Of a DNA stretch of 64,000 bases, positions 1 to 8,710 are shown piece by piece. Numbering within the stretch: the first letter of the stretch is position 1; the number at the start of each line of letters is the position of its first letter. A model generated the notes under the pieces. The model saw only the letters and a list, made by a program, of their open reading frames with translations. It was not told the origin of the DNA and made no database searches. Source of the DNA: Hansschlegelia beijingensis (GTDB lineage: Bacteria > Pseudomonadota > Alphaproteobacteria > Rhizobiales > Methylopilaceae); contig NZ_JACIDR010000002.1 of NCBI RefSeq assembly GCF_014196425.1, positions 186,001 to 250,000 on the forward strand. Direction: 5' to 3'. The position numbers were made by a program, and so were the translations under genes.

Positions 1-737
1 GTCGAACAGCTATGCCGCGCCGTGTAGGGCGACACGCCATCGATCCCTGACCGTCGACGCGCGCCGAGGATCGCAGTCTTGAGCTGCCCGCCTCCGCGGC
101 CGGCCGCGTTGTCCGTCAGCGGGTACTCGTCGCCGCGCGGCGTGCGGAACACCTTCCCGCCGCGCTGGCGCAGCGACTCGAACAGCGGCGCCAGGAAGTC
201 GTGCATAGGGACGCCGCGCGGATCGCCCGTCTTCGAGCTCCGCACGACGATCCACAGGCCGGCGACGTTCACGTCGTCGCACTCGAGCGCGAACAGCTCG
301 ATCGGCCGCATGCCGGTATAGAAAAGCGCCGTCATCACGTAGGCCGGCGCCGGCGACATCTCGAGGACGAAGCGCGCGGCCGTCTCGTAGTCGATCGGCT
401 TGCTGCCGGCGCGCGAGGCGCGCTGCACGACCGCCGTGCCCTTCGGCTTGCGCGGTTTAGGCCAGAGCCTTGGCTCCACCCACTGCTGGCGAGCCGCGTG
501 GTTCCAGATCGCTATGAACGGCGTGTAGACCTGCCGGATGATCGTCTCGCGCGAGGCGTCAGGATGAAGGGCGTGAGCCGCCTCATCCAGATCGGCCGGC
601 CTGAGCGACCGGAGAGAACGAGTCCCGAAACGCTGCCGCAGCGGCGTCAGGAACCGCGCTGAACCACCAGCTTCGACGTAGCGATCAGCAGCAACCTCGA
701 AGGTAACCCGGAGCAACTTGTTGCGCCACGCCCGCAT
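1..737 (-). CDS. Tyrosine recombinase / phage-type integrase, partial at left edge
   Basis: The minus strand is open from the window edge to an in-frame stop above position 780. It encodes the core-binding and most of the catalytic domain of a tyrosine recombinase. Counting from the ATG at 737, the first catalytic Arg is R144 in TGMRPIEL, the beta-hairpin Lys is K169 in SSKTGD, and box II reads Y238-T-A-R241-H242. The usual His of HxxR is Tyr, which is a tolerated variant. The catalytic Tyr and C-terminus lie beyond the edge. AGGAG sits about 15 bases before this ATG, and a TTG at 773 is an alternative start. It probably integrates or excises the element that ends at the tRNA near 3530, although a serine recombinase is also present. 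The family call is firm; the target is unknown. Confidence 0.85.
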   Translation of the reverse strand, partial: MRAWRNKLLRVTFEVAADRYVEAGGSARFLTPLRQRFGTRSLRSLRPADLDEAAHALHPDASRETIIRQVYTPFIAIWNHAARQQWVEPRLWPKPRKPKGTAVVQRASRAGSKPIDYETAARFVLEMSPAPAYVMTALFYTGMRPIELFALECDDVNVAGLWIVVRSSKTGDPRGVPMHDFLAPLFESLRQRGGKVFRTPRGDEYPLTDNAAGRGGGQLKTAILGARRRSGIDGVSPYTARHSCS

Positions 738-1197
738 TTCCCGAGCATAGGCACTCCTCAGCGTCAGCGCCAATGTAATACTGTAGCCGAATCGTAGTCA
801 GTTTGTGGGCGACGCCGTGGCTAAATTGTATTTTCGTGGCCAGATCGTAGTTTCTAAGTGAGGGCGTACGTATTCGCCCTTACGGGCGAATGTTTGCTTC
901 ATTCTCAGAATCGGATGATCGTGTTCGTGGGCTTAGCAACCCGGACAACAGCTAGGGTGCGTGTACCGCTTGGCGGCGGAGCGCGCTGACGCGGCAAGCC
1001 TTTGGCGAGGCGACCCGCAATGGACGCGCCTTGGCGGGCGCGCCGAACCTGGTCATTAGGCCGGGAGCGGTGCGCTATGTCCAGAGGGGGAAGCCCTTAA
1101 AAGCGCATCGGCCTGTAGCTTTCGCAGGTTGCTAACTCCCGGCTACCCGGTCCGCGTCCGGGCATTGGCCTTAGCAAGCCGAACGAAGGCACTCCAG
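738..1197. other. Intergenic region of the integrated element
   Basis: I see no convincing gene here. The stretch holds a perfect hairpin at 872-891 (entered separately). TTGCTAA near 1128 and TTAGCAA near 1171 face each other around a CCCGG/CCGGG pair, so this part could fold as RNA. Open frames are under 65 codons with no ribosome binding site. Confidence 0.5.
872..891. terminator. Perfect 8-bp hairpin, terminator or operator
   Basis: ATTCGCCC and GGGCGAAT pair perfectly around the four-base loop TTAC, and TGTTTG follows on the plus strand. It lies about 135 bases upstream of the minus-strand integrase. It could be a weak intrinsic terminator protecting that promoter or a repressor site. 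Sequence alone does not decide. Confidence 0.4.
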
Positions 1198-1491
1198 ATG
1201 AACACCATCCTGCACTCCGCCGGGCCCGTCAGTGAGCTCGCACCCTCCGCCGCACTCGCCTCCGAGCCTGGTTCCGAAAAGAAGCCAGCCCTGAAGACGC
1301 GCGAGCGCCTCCACGAACTTCTGAGCGCCGACGCGGCGCTCGACGCGTTTCTCCGCCTGCTGCAGCCCGCGATCGTCGCGGGCGTGGCCAGGCTCCGGCT
1401 CGACATCAGCGTGAATGACTTCTCAGAGCTCCTCGATCGCGCGGACGAGGTCGCCGACTTCAAGATCGGGGCGGAGGTCGCGGCGGCGTAA
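1198..1491 (+). CDS. Hypothetical protein of the integrated element
   Basis: This is a 97-residue frame beginning MNTILHSAGPVSEL. I chose this ATG because AAGG lies about 9 bases upstream; the frame stays open back to 1129 without a better start. The N-terminal 35 residues are Ala/Ser/Pro-rich. The rest, with RERLHELL and the FSELLDRADEVADF segment, looks helical and acidic. I see no signal peptide, membrane segment or recognisable domain. It sits between two recombinase genes, so it is probably accessory cargo or a control protein. Its third-position GC bias resembles coding sequence, but the call is tentative. Confidence 0.45.
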   Translation: MNTILHSAGPVSELAPSAALASEPGSEKKPALKTRERLHELLSADAALDAFLRLLQPAIVAGVARLRLDISVNDFSELLDRADEVADFKIGAEVAAA

Positions 1492-1800
1492 ATTCACGAC
1501 TCAACCTACCGGACCACTTCGTCGTAACGTTGCTCTTGCTGATCAACCCAGTGCAGGAGCCCACATGCGCAAGCTCTCCGCCTACCTGGCAGCCGCGGTC
1601 ATCGCATGCGAGCAGATTGATCCGCCGGCCGAGTTTGCCACATGACCGAGCTTCCTGCGCGACGTTGCGAAAGCACGGTGGCGCAGGTCGCTCCGTCGGC
1701 CGGCTGAGATAATCGCCTCAGAACTCGCGAAACAGAGTCGCTCAGGAAAGCTGTTGGGGCGGCCCCATAGATCGCGCTTTCAGTCAGGGAGGACGTCCCG
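1492..1800. other. Intergenic region with possible degraded reading frames
   Basis: No full gene is evident. A 26-codon frame starts at ATG 1565 after CAGGAG, and its stop overlaps the ATG of a 21-codon frame (1642-1707). The two are offset by one frame, as if one short gene had been frameshifted. GGGAGGA at 1787-1793 is the ribosome binding site for the small gene at 1801. Confidence 0.4.
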
Positions 1801-1980
1801 ATGCAGGGAGCGAACGACAATGCCGCCCGGAGGTCGCAGACCTCGGGCAATGTCGCGCTCGCCGTCGAGCCCGACGAAGACGCCAGGGCGGCGCTTCGGG
1901 CGTTTGTGCGAGCACTTGCCTTGCGCCAGGCGCAGATCGACGCTGCCGTGACACACGACAACGATAACCTGCCAGCCTGA
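1801..1980 (+). CDS. Small protein coupled to the serine recombinase
   Basis: This is a 59-codon gene opening MQGANDNAARR. A strong Shine-Dalgarno (GGGAGGA) lies about 7 bases upstream. Its TGA (1978-1980) shares a base with the ATG of the recombinase (1980), so the two are probably translationally coupled. The C-terminal half (residues 25-50) is a predicted helix rich in Ala, Arg and Gln. From memory, short frames of this kind often precede similar recombinases in Hyphomicrobiales, which would point to a partner such as a directionality or stability factor. That role is inference; no domain is recognisable. Confidence 0.6.
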   Translation: MQGANDNAARRSQTSGNVALAVEPDEDARAALRAFVRALALRQAQIDAAVTHDNDNLPA

Positions 1981-3572
1981 TGCGCGCGGCGATCTACGCC
2001 CGATTTTCGACCGACTTGCAGTCCGACCGCTCCGTCGAGGACCAGATCGCGCTCTGCGCGGATTACGCGCGCCGACGGGGTTATCAGGTCGTTGAAACCT
2101 TTCACGATCGCGCGCGCTCCGGCGCGTCGCTATTCGGTCGCGATGGCCTCGCCCGCATGGTCGAGCGAGCCAAGGCCGGCGCTTTCGACATTGTCGTGGC
2201 CGAGGCCGCGGATCGCATATCCCGCGACATGGCGGACCTTGCCGGTCTCCATAAGCAGTTCGCCTTCGTCGGAATCGAGATCGACTGCGTCAACGGCGGC
2301 CGCCTCGACACGCTCCAGATCGGCGTCCACGGGCTTGTCGGCCAGATGCAACGAGAAGAAGGCGCGAGGAAGGTCCGGCGCGGGATGACGGGGGTGGTCC
2401 GAGACGGGCGGCATCCTGGCGGCCGCGCCTATGGCTATCGACCGGTGCTCGGCAAACCTGGCGAGCTCGAGATCGTACCGGCGGAAGCCGACGTCATTCG
2501 ACGCATATTCACCCAGTACGCTGCCAGAGTCTCGCCGCGGTCGATCGCTGCCGCGCTGAACGCTGAAGGTCTCCCAGCTCCGCGCGGACCGCTGTGGAAC
2601 GCTTCGACGATCAATGGGAGTGGACCGCGCGGCCACGGCATCCTGCGGAACCCAATCTACGCCGGCCGGATTGTCTGGAACCGGGTGCGCATGGTGAAGA
2701 ACCCCGCAAACGGACGTCGGGTCTCCAGGCCGAATGGGGCCGAGGAGTATCACTGGGCTGACGCGCCCCACCTCCGCATTGTTGATCAGGATCTCTTCGA
2801 CGCCGTTCAGGCGCGCAAAAGCGCGATCGGCGGCAGCAAGGGGCGGCGCGTTCCTCGGTCACCGCGGATTTTATCTGGCCTGCTTAAGTGTGGTTGCTGC
2901 GGCGGCGGCATGTCGATTGTCGGCTCCGACCGGAGCGGCCCGCGGATCATGTGCAGCAACCGGCGCGAGTCGAGCAGCTGCGCCAACGGAAGTCGCTACT
3001 ACGTCGAGCGCATCGAAAGCCTGGTCGTCGACGCACTACGGTTCCAGCTCGCCGACCCCACACTGATCGACGAGTTCGTCGGCGCCTACTGCGCGGACCG
3101 TCGCTCGCGGGAGGCAGAGGCTCGCCGGTCGCTGGGAGCGACGGAGCGCCTGCTCACTAAAGCGAAAGCGAAGATCGCGAGGATCGGCGACCTGCTGGTG
3201 GACGGCGTCCTGGACAAGGCTGACGCGGCCCAACGGCTCGCGGCTCTCCGCGCGGAGCGCGATCGCCTGGAGGCGGAGGTCGCGACCGTGAAGTCGGAAG
3301 CGGAACGGCCGGACTTGAGATCGCAAGCCATCGACCGCTTCGGCGAAAATCTAGAGGCGCTGTCTAAAACGCTTATGCAGGGCGATCCGGTCGCCCCATT
3401 GAGCGCCACGTTCCGTGAACTGGTGGCAGGCGTAATCGTCAAGCCGAGAGCGGCCAGAGAAGAATATGCCGTGGAAATAGAGGGGAAACTGTCCGGATTG
3501 CTCGGGACTGACGTTTCGGCTCTTGAGTTGGTAGCGGAGGAGGGACTCGAACCCCCGACACGCGGATTATGA
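1980..3572 (+). CDS. Large serine recombinase (resolvase/invertase family)
   Basis: The 530-residue protein cuts and rejoins DNA through a phosphoserine intermediate. The resolvase domain spans about 1-145, with the catalytic Ser10 in YARFSTDLQSD. The recombinase domain covers about 155-260. A zinc ribbon follows with C304, C307, C325 and C334, then a coiled coil at about 360-440. Its ATG overlaps the stop of the small gene at 1801. The last 44 bases run into the minus-strand tRNA-Met gene, and the closing residues EEGLEPPTRGL are a translation of the T-arm and anticodon region, not conserved protein. This placement suggests that the enzyme inserts its element at the tRNA 3' end and that the hosted C-terminus would change on excision. 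Confidence 0.93.
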   Translation: MRAAIYARFSTDLQSDRSVEDQIALCADYARRRGYQVVETFHDRARSGASLFGRDGLARMVERAKAGAFDIVVAEAADRISRDMADLAGLHKQFAFVGIEIDCVNGGRLDTLQIGVHGLVGQMQREEGARKVRRGMTGVVRDGRHPGGRAYGYRPVLGKPGELEIVPAEADVIRRIFTQYAARVSPRSIAAALNAEGLPAPRGPLWNASTINGSGPRGHGILRNPIYAGRIVWNRVRMVKNPANGRRVSRPNGAEEYHWADAPHLRIVDQDLFDAVQARKSAIGGSKGRRVPRSPRILSGLLKCGCCGGGMSIVGSDRSGPRIMCSNRRESSSCANGSRYYVERIESLVVDALRFQLADPTLIDEFVGAYCADRRSREAEARRSLGATERLLTKAKAKIARIGDLLVDGVLDKADAAQRLAALRAERDRLEAEVATVKSEAERPDLRSQAIDRFGENLEALSKTLMQGDPVAPLSATFRELVAGVIVKPRAAREEYAVEIEGKLSGLLGTDVSALELVAEEGLEPPTRGL

Positions 3573-3605
3573 TTCCGCTGCTCTAACCAGCTGAGCTACT
3601 CCGCC
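3529..3605 (-). tRNA. tRNA-Met(CAT)
   Basis: The minus strand folds as a complete 77-base cloverleaf. The acceptor stem is GGCGGAG/CTCCGCT with a G1-U72 pair, discriminator A and an encoded CCA. The anticodon stem is GCGGA/TCCGC around ATCATAA, giving anticodon CAT, and the T-arm GGGGG TTCGAGT CCCTC is intact. The anticodon stem lacks the three G-C pairs of initiator tRNA, so elongator Met is likely. Ile2 (lysidine-modified CAT) is the alternative. Its 3' half overlaps the serine recombinase gene and is the probable attachment site. Confidence 0.95.
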
Positions 3606-3638
3606 CCGGCGCTGTCGCGGCGTTCCGCGGGCGGGCGG

Positions 3639-3667
3639 ATATAAGGAGGGGCTCCGAGAGGTGTCAA
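3639..3667 (-). promoter_or_regulatory. Sigma-70-type promoter of tRNA-Met
   Basis: On the minus strand a consensus -35 box TTGACA (3667-3662) is followed after exactly 17 bases by TTATAT (3644-3639). Transcription would begin near 3632, about 27 bases before the mature tRNA 5' end. The run after the -10 box is GC-rich, as expected for a stringently controlled stable-RNA promoter. Confidence 0.75.
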
Positions 3668-3683
3668 GCGCGGCCTCGCCGCC

Positions 3684-4328
3684 TCAGCGACGGGCGCGGC
3701 CGGCGCGGGCGGGCGTGGCGGCCGCCGGGTCGTATCCGACCAGGATGCGCCAGCCGGCGAAGCGGTTCTCCGGGATCGGAACGACGATGTTGTCCTCGAT
3801 GTGCGAGAAGTCCGCCTGGGTCTGGCCGGCCGGCACGGTCACGTCCACCACATGATTCTGCGAATAGACCGGCCGGTTCTGCTCATCGACCACGGCGATC
3901 CTGAGCGGCAGCCGGAACGCGCCCGGCGCGCCCTTCGGCCCCAGGATGACGCGGCCCACGACCCCGACCCGCAAGCCCGCCTCGACGCCGAGGTTCGAGC
4001 ACTCCCGCGCCGTGTCGGCGAGCGTCGCCTGGTAGCGCAGCGCAAACGGGTCATTCGAACCGGGCGTGTCGTAGACCGGGTAGGCCGCGGCGCCCTGCAG
4101 CACGTCGACGGGCGGGCATTGCCGCTTGATGGCGAGGTCCTGCGGCGGCGTCGCCGGCGGCGGGTTGGCGTTGCCGAGCAGCAGCTTGGTGGCGAAGCCT
4201 TCGCTCTTCTGGGCGGGCTTGCCGGGGTCGGCGTCGCCGCCGACCGTGCTGCAGGCCGCGAGAGCGACGAGGCAGGCGGCCGCCCCAGCGCGGGTCGCCT
4301 TCGCCAGGATTGCGTGGACGCGACGCAT
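3684..4328 (-). CDS. Putative lipoprotein of unknown function
   Basis: The 214-residue protein begins with a basic, hydrophobic signal peptide and a lipobox VALAAC, with Cys26 as the predicted acylated residue. It is therefore likely anchored in the outer or inner membrane facing the periplasm. The mature part has a Pro-rich linker, then a roughly 140-residue domain with several beta-strand-like stretches and two cysteines (in QCPPVD and RECSNLG) that could form a disulfide. From memory, similar proteins are common and uncharacterised in Hyphomicrobiales. It is divergent from ispH across a 164-base gap. No enzymatic motif is seen. Confidence 0.8.
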   Translation of the reverse strand: MRRVHAILAKATRAGAAACLVALAACSTVGGDADPGKPAQKSEGFATKLLLGNANPPPATPPQDLAIKRQCPPVDVLQGAAAYPVYDTPGSNDPFALRYQATLADTARECSNLGVEAGLRVGVVGRVILGPKGAPGAFRLPLRIAVVDEQNRPVYSQNHVVDVTVPAGQTQADFSHIEDNIVVPIPENRFAGWRILVGYDPAAATPARAGRARR

Positions 4329-4492
4329 ACGCAGACCCCCGGACTGGCGCCGCCAAATCGGCGACGGCGAGCGTTATAGCAATCGCCCGGCGAGCTTGGA
4401 AAGGCGCTCCCGGCTTGACAGCGCGCCGGCCGGGTCGCCATTTCGCGGACAGCCGACCGGGCGAGACGCGCCGCCAGCTGAGCGAGCTCCGG

Positions 4493-5452
4493 ATGATGCC
4501 CAAGCCCCCCCTCAAGGTTCTTCTTTGCGCGCCGCGCGGCTTCTGCGCCGGCGTGGTGCGGGCGATCGACATCGTGGAGGCCGCGCTGGAGCGGTTCGGC
4601 CCGCCCGTCTATGTCCGGCACGAGATCGTGCATAACCGCTATGTGGTGGACGCGCTGAGGCGGAAGGGCGCGGTGTTCGTCGAGGAGCTCGACGAGGCCC
4701 CGGACGGCGACGCGCCGGTGGTTTTCTCCGCCCACGGCGTCGCGAAGTCGGTGCCGGAGGCGGCGCGCGCCCGCAACCTGATCGCGATCGACGCCACCTG
4801 CCCGCTCGTCACCAAGGTCCACCGCGAGGCCGAGGTGCATTTCCGCCGCGGCCGGCTGGTGATCCTGATCGGCCATGCCGGCCACCCCGAGGTGGTCGGC
4901 ACGATGGGCCAGCTGCCCGAGGGCGCGGTGCTGCTGGTCGAGACCGAGGCCGACGTGGCCGCGCTCGCCGTCCCGGAGGGACGCGAGCTCGCCTATGTGA
5001 CGCAGACGACGCTGTCGATCGACGACACCGCGGCCGTCGTGGCGGCGCTCAAGGCGCGCTTCCCGGCGGTCGTGGGGCCGCACAAGGAGGACATCTGCTA
5101 CGCCACCACCAACCGGCAGGAGGCGGTCAAGCGCGTGGCGCCCCAATGCGACGGACTGATCGTGGTCGGGGCCGCGAACTCGTCGAACTCGCAGCGGCTG
5201 CGCGAGGTCGCGGAGCGCGCCGGCTGCCCGGTGGCGCGGCTCGTGGCGCGCGCCGAGGACATCGACTGGAGCGAGTTCGGCCACGTCCGGACGCTCGGCG
5301 TCACCGCCGGGGCGTCCGCGCCGGAGGTGCTGGTCGAGGAGATCATCGACGCCTTCGCGGCGCGCTACGACGTCGAGGTCGAGACGGTCTCGACCGCGGA
5401 CGAGAACGTGTTCTTCCCGCTTCCGAGGGAGCTTCGCCCGGCCGCCGAGTGA
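4493..5452 (+). CDS. ispH: 4-hydroxy-3-methylbut-2-enyl diphosphate reductase
   Basis: IspH catalyses the last step of the MEP isoprenoid pathway, reducing HMBPP to IPP and DMAPP with an Fe-S cluster. The 319-residue length matches the family. The three cluster cysteines are C18 (RGFCAGV), C103 (DATCPLV) and C202 (DICYATT). The substrate-binding histidines H47, H81 and H128 and the SSNSQRL motif near 230 are present. I start at MMPKPPLKV because the family begins there; in-frame codons upstream are not conserved, and the second ATG at 4496 is equally possible. It precedes thrB and rnhA, an order often seen in alphaproteobacteria. Confidence 0.96.
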   Translation: MMPKPPLKVLLCAPRGFCAGVVRAIDIVEAALERFGPPVYVRHEIVHNRYVVDALRRKGAVFVEELDEAPDGDAPVVFSAHGVAKSVPEAARARNLIAIDATCPLVTKVHREAEVHFRRGRLVILIGHAGHPEVVGTMGQLPEGAVLLVETEADVAALAVPEGRELAYVTQTTLSIDDTAAVVAALKARFPAVVGPHKEDICYATTNRQEAVKRVAPQCDGLIVVGAANSSNSQRLREVAERAGCPVARLVARAEDIDWSEFGHVRTLGVTAGASAPEVLVEEIIDAFAARYDVEVETVSTADENVFFPLPRELRPAAE

Positions 5453-5564
5453 GGCGGCCGTGGTCGCAGAGGCGCACCGCCCGGGATAAGCGCGGCCGCG
5501 GCGTTGCGGCCGGGCCGGCGAGACCGTAAGCAGCCTCCGCCCGCCCTCGCCGCCCGAGTCCCGA

Positions 5565-6533
5565 ATGGCCGTCTACACCGAAGTTCCCTATGACGAGCTC
5601 GCGGCCTTCCTGCGCGCCTACGACATCGGCGACGTGGTGTCGTTCAAGGGCATCGCGGAGGGCGTCGAGAACTCCAACTACCTGCTCGACGCCACGCGCG
5701 GCCGCTTCATCCTGACGCTCTACGAGAAGCGGGTGAACCGCGACGACCTGCCGTTCTTCCTCGGCCTGCTGGAGCATCTGTCGGCGAACGGCCTCACCTG
5801 CCCGCAGCCGGTCGCGGCGCGCGACGGCCTGGCGCTGCGCGAGCTGTGCGGCCGGCCCGCCGCGCTCGTCACCTTCCTCGAGGGCGTCTCGGTCCGCCGG
5901 CCGACGGCGCGGCACTGCGCCGCGCTCGGGACCGCGCTCGCCCGGCTGCACGAGGCCGGACGCGGCTTTCCGCTGAAGCGGCCGAACGCGCTCTCGGTCG
6001 AAGGCTGGCGGCCGATGGCGGAGGCCGCGCGCGGGCGCAGCCAGGCTGTGGCGCCCGAGCTCGACGCGGCGATCGCCGCCGAGCTCGATTTCCTGGAGCC
6101 GGCCTTCGCGGCGCTCGACCTGCCGCAGGGCGTGATCCACGCCGACCTGTTCCCGAACAATGTGTTCTTCCTCGGCGACGAGCTGTCGGGGCTGATCGAC
6201 TTCTACTTCGCCTGCGACGACGCCTTCGCCTATGACGTCGCGATCTGCCTCAACGCCTGGTGCTTCGAGGCCGACCAGTCCTTCAACGTCACCAAGGGGC
6301 AGGCGCTGCTGTCGGCCTATCACGCGGCGCGGCCGTTCCTGCCGCAGGAGATCGCGGCGCTGCCGACGCTCGCGCGCGGGGCCGCGATCCGCTTCCTGCT
6401 GACCCGGCTGGTCGACTGGCTCGACACGCCGCCGGGCGCCTTGGTCAAGAAGCTCGATCCGCTCGAATATCTGAAAAAGCTGCGCTTCCATCAGAGCGCG
6501 GCGGACGCCTCCGCCTTCGGGTGGCGGCCGTGA
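5565..6533 (+). CDS. thrB: Homoserine kinase (APH-fold type)
   Basis: This 322-residue kinase phosphorylates homoserine in threonine synthesis. It belongs to the aminoglycoside-phosphotransferase-fold ThrB of alphaproteobacteria and pseudomonads, not to the GHMP type of enterics. The start [12 protein letters not shown] and the GVENSNYLL segment (about 28-36) are diagnostic. The catalytic loop reads [10 protein letters not shown] (about 190-200) and the metal-binding segment [11 protein letters not shown] follows. Its TGA overlaps the GTG start of rnhA, so the two genes form a coupled unit. It lies 112 bases after ispH. Confidence 0.95.
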   Translation: MAVYTEVPYDELAAFLRAYDIGDVVSFKGIAEGVENSNYLLDATRGRFILTLYEKRVNRDDLPFFLGLLEHLSANGLTCPQPVAARDGLALRELCGRPAALVTFLEGVSVRRPTARHCAALGTALARLHEAGRGFPLKRPNALSVEGWRPMAEAARGRSQAVAPELDAAIAAELDFLEPAFAALDLPQGVIHADLFPNNVFFLGDELSGLIDFYFACDDAFAYDVAICLNAWCFEADQSFNVTKGQALLSAYHAARPFLPQEIAALPTLARGAAIRFLLTRLVDWLDTPPGALVKKLDPLEYLKKLRFHQSAADASAFGWRP

Positions 6534-7024
6534 GCGCGCCGGACGCCCCGCTCGCGGCCCCCGAAGGCGCGCCGGTCACGCCGGGCGCGGTCGAGATCTT
6601 CACCGACGGGGCCTGCTCGGGAAATCCCGGACCCGGCGGCTGGGGCGCGATCCTGCGCTTCGGCGCGGCCGAGAAGGAGATTTCGGGCGGCGAGGCGCTC
6701 ACCACCAACAACCGCATGGAGCTTCTCGCCGCCATCACGGCGCTCGAGACGCTGACGCGGCCCTGCACGGTCGCGGTCCACACCGACAGCCAGTATCTGC
6801 GCGACGGCGTGACCAAATGGATCGCCGGCTGGAAGCGCAACGGCTGGAAGACCGCCGACAAGAAGCCGGTCAAGAACCAGGACCTGTGGATGCGCCTCGA
6901 CGCGGCGCTCAAGACCCACCGCATCGAATGGCGCTGGGTGAAGGGCCACGCCGGCCACCCCGAGAACGAGCGCGCCGACGAACTCGCCCGCGCCGGCATG
7001 GCGCCGTTCAAGAAGAAGCGCTAG
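6530..7024 (+). CDS. rnhA: Ribonuclease HI
   Basis: RNase HI cleaves the RNA strand of RNA:DNA hybrids, removing primers and R-loops in the cytoplasm. The 164-residue protein has all four catalytic acids: D26 (FTDGACS), E64 (NNRMELL), D86 (VHTDSQYL) and D150 (ERADELA), plus H140. I chose the GTG at 6530, which forms a GTGA overlap with the thrB stop. It leaves a short 20-residue leader before the conserved first strand. The basic protrusion [17 protein letters not shown] is present, as in the E. coli enzyme. Confidence 0.95.
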   Translation: MSAPDAPLAAPEGAPVTPGAVEIFTDGACSGNPGPGGWGAILRFGAAEKEISGGEALTTNNRMELLAAITALETLTRPCTVAVHTDSQYLRDGVTKWIAGWKRNGWKTADKKPVKNQDLWMRLDAALKTHRIEWRWVKGHAGHPENERADELARAGMAPFKKKR

Positions 7025-7089
7025 CGCAGGGCGGCGGAGACCGTAGGCGGGCGCTTGCCGCATTTCCGCGCTCCTTCATCATCGGCCGG

Positions 7090-7536
7090 ATGAAAGACTG
7101 GATCGCACATTTCCGCGCGGCGGCGCGCGGGCTCACGGTCTCGCATGCCTGGCGCGGCTATGGCTCTGCGCTGTTCCTTGAATTCGGCTCGCTGACGCCA
7201 ACGACGCGGCGGGACGGACGTCCTGGCGAACCGGAAGGCGAACTCGGGCTGATGATCGAGTGGAGCTGGCGGATCGAGGACGGCCGGTCCATCGCGTGCG
7301 GCAGCTGGAGCGACGAGGCGCTGTGGCCGTCGATCTTCGCCCGCCTCGTCGGGCTCCGCGTCACGGACATCTCCACATTCGGCCGCCTGCCCGAACTGCT
7401 GCTCTCGCTCGAAGGCGATCTGCACGTCGCGTCCTTCATGACGGCCGAGGGCGATCCGGCATGGACCTTGTTCGACCGGCGCGGCGGCGGGTGCATCGCC
7501 GTGGGCTGCAAGTCGGGCTTGCTCGTCGCTGAATAG
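7090..7536 (+). CDS. Hypothetical protein
   Basis: The 148-residue protein begins MKDWIAHFRAA and has no signal peptide or membrane span. It alternates strands and short helices, with a conserved-looking WSWRIEDG and a central WPSIFARLVG segment. The overall look recalls small single-domain immunity or DUF proteins, but I cannot assign a family. It stands alone, 65 bases after rnhA and convergent with the oxygenase gene. The start is the first ATG followed by coding-type sequence; no strong ribosome binding site precedes it. Confidence 0.6.
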   Translation: MKDWIAHFRAAARGLTVSHAWRGYGSALFLEFGSLTPTTRRDGRPGEPEGELGLMIEWSWRIEDGRSIACGSWSDEALWPSIFARLVGLRVTDISTFGRLPELLLSLEGDLHVASFMTAEGDPAWTLFDRRGGGCIAVGCKSGLLVAE

Positions 7537-7561
7537 GAACGCCCCCGCCGCGCGCTTTCGA

Positions 7562-8710
7562 TCAGGCGGCGCCCCGAGCGCCCTCCTCCGGAGGCGGCTC
7601 CTCCGTCACCAGCGTCGCGCGGTTCTGCTCGCGGATCTTGGCGGCCGCGTCGTCGTAGAGGAACGGCAGGAAGGCGTAGCGCACGCCGCGCGTGACGCGC
7701 GAGACGGCGTGCAGATAGGAGCAGGAGAACACCACCGCGCCGCCGGCCGGCGGCTTGAAGCTGCGCGGGCCGAACTCCGGAAAGCTCAGCTCGCCGCCCT
7801 CGAAATCGGCGTTGAGGTTGATCGACACCGCGAAGCGGCGATGCGCGGTGCCCGAGGTGGTGTTGTCGCGGTGGGCGCGAAAATGGCCGCCGTCCTCGGC
7901 CGAATAGCAGCCGACGATGTAGCGCTCCATGCGGTTCGCCACGAAGCAGTGCGCCTTGAGGATTTCCGGCGCCACGCGGCGGCGGATGCGGCTCTGGATC
8001 ATCCGGATCAGTTCCGGATCTTCGATCTCGGCGTCCTTGCGGCGCTTGTGCGAGGCGTCGTGCATCGGGACGGTGCGGCCGTCGATCTGCCGCATGAAGC
8101 CGGATTCCTGGCCGCCGCGCGCTTCGTAATGCGCGATCAGGCGGCCGCAGAGCTCCGGCTCGAACACGTCCGGCAGGAACAGCACCGGGGCCTGCAGCTC
8201 CAGGCCGGCATGGCGCGCCGGCTCCGGCAGCGCCGCGAGAAGGTCGAACACGCGCGCCCGGTCGGAACCGTCAGGGGCGAACGGGATGTTGGCGACGACG
8301 CGCATCATCGGGTCGAGCACGAGCCAGAAGCGGCGCGCCTCGAGGCGCCCGTCGGCCGGCCGCGCTTCGCGCGGGATCGCGCCGTAGAGCCGGCTCACCA
8401 TTCCGTCGAAATCGAAGACGTGCCGCAGGCCCGGCAGCAGCATGCGGGCGCGGCCTTCCGCCTCGTCGCGCGGGTCGAGGCTGACCCCGAAGAAGCAGGC
8501 GCGCACGTCGTCGAACAGCGCGAGGTTCGCCTCCACGGCGTCGAGCGTCGCGCGGGACTGCGGATCGCCGAGCGTCGCGTAGAAGCACAGCACGAGGTAG
8601 CGCCCGGCGGCGGTGTCGAAGGCGTAGCGCGGATTGCCGGTCGCCCGCTGCGAGAACCATGGCGCGGGATCGCCGCGCGCAAGGAGGACGAACGATCGCG
8701 GTTCGGACAT
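7562..8710 (-). CDS. Peroxiredoxin-like / prolyl 4-hydroxylase-type 2OG-Fe(II) oxygenase fusion
   Basis: The 382-residue protein joins two domains. Residues 1-165 resemble an AhpC/TSA peroxiredoxin fold (RGDPAPWF, LCFYATLGDPQS). The place of the peroxidatic Cys is taken by about Q51/S52, so peroxidase activity is unlikely. Residues 170-350 form a P4Hc double-stranded beta-helix with iron ligands H280 and D282 (AHRDNT) and H334 (SYLHAVS), and 2-oxoglutarate-binding R344. It would hydroxylate a protein or small molecule using O2 and 2OG. It diverges from malonyl-CoA decarboxylase across 161 bases. The oxygenase call is firm; the substrate is unknown. Confidence 0.85.
   Translation of the reverse strand: MSEPRSFVLLARGDPAPWFSQRATGNPRYAFDTAAGRYLVLCFYATLGDPQSRATLDAVEANLALFDDVRACFFGVSLDPRDEAEGRARMLLPGLRHVFDFDGMVSRLYGAIPREARPADGRLEARRFWLVLDPMMRVVANIPFAPDGSDRARVFDLLAALPEPARHAGLELQAPVLFLPDVFEPELCGRLIAHYEARGGQESGFMRQIDGRTVPMHDASHKRRKDAEIEDPELIRMIQSRIRRRVAPEILKAHCFVANRMERYIVGCYSAEDGGHFRAHRDNTTSGTAHRRFAVSINLNADFEGGELSFPEFGPRSFKPPAGGAVVFSCSYLHAVSRVTRGVRYAFLPFLYDDAAAKIREQNRATLVTEEPPPEEGARGAA

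Noticed and set aside
1599-2105. 168-codon open frame on the minus strand upstream of the recombinase
   Set aside because: It overlaps the better-supported 59-codon gene and the recombinase start. It has no ribosome binding site and its Ala/Ser/Arg-rich product looks like a shadow.
3535-3572. Conserved C-terminal motif EEGLEPPTRGL in the recombinase
   Set aside because: It is a translation of tRNA sequence on the opposite strand, so similarity to other proteins with this tail reflects tRNA overlap.
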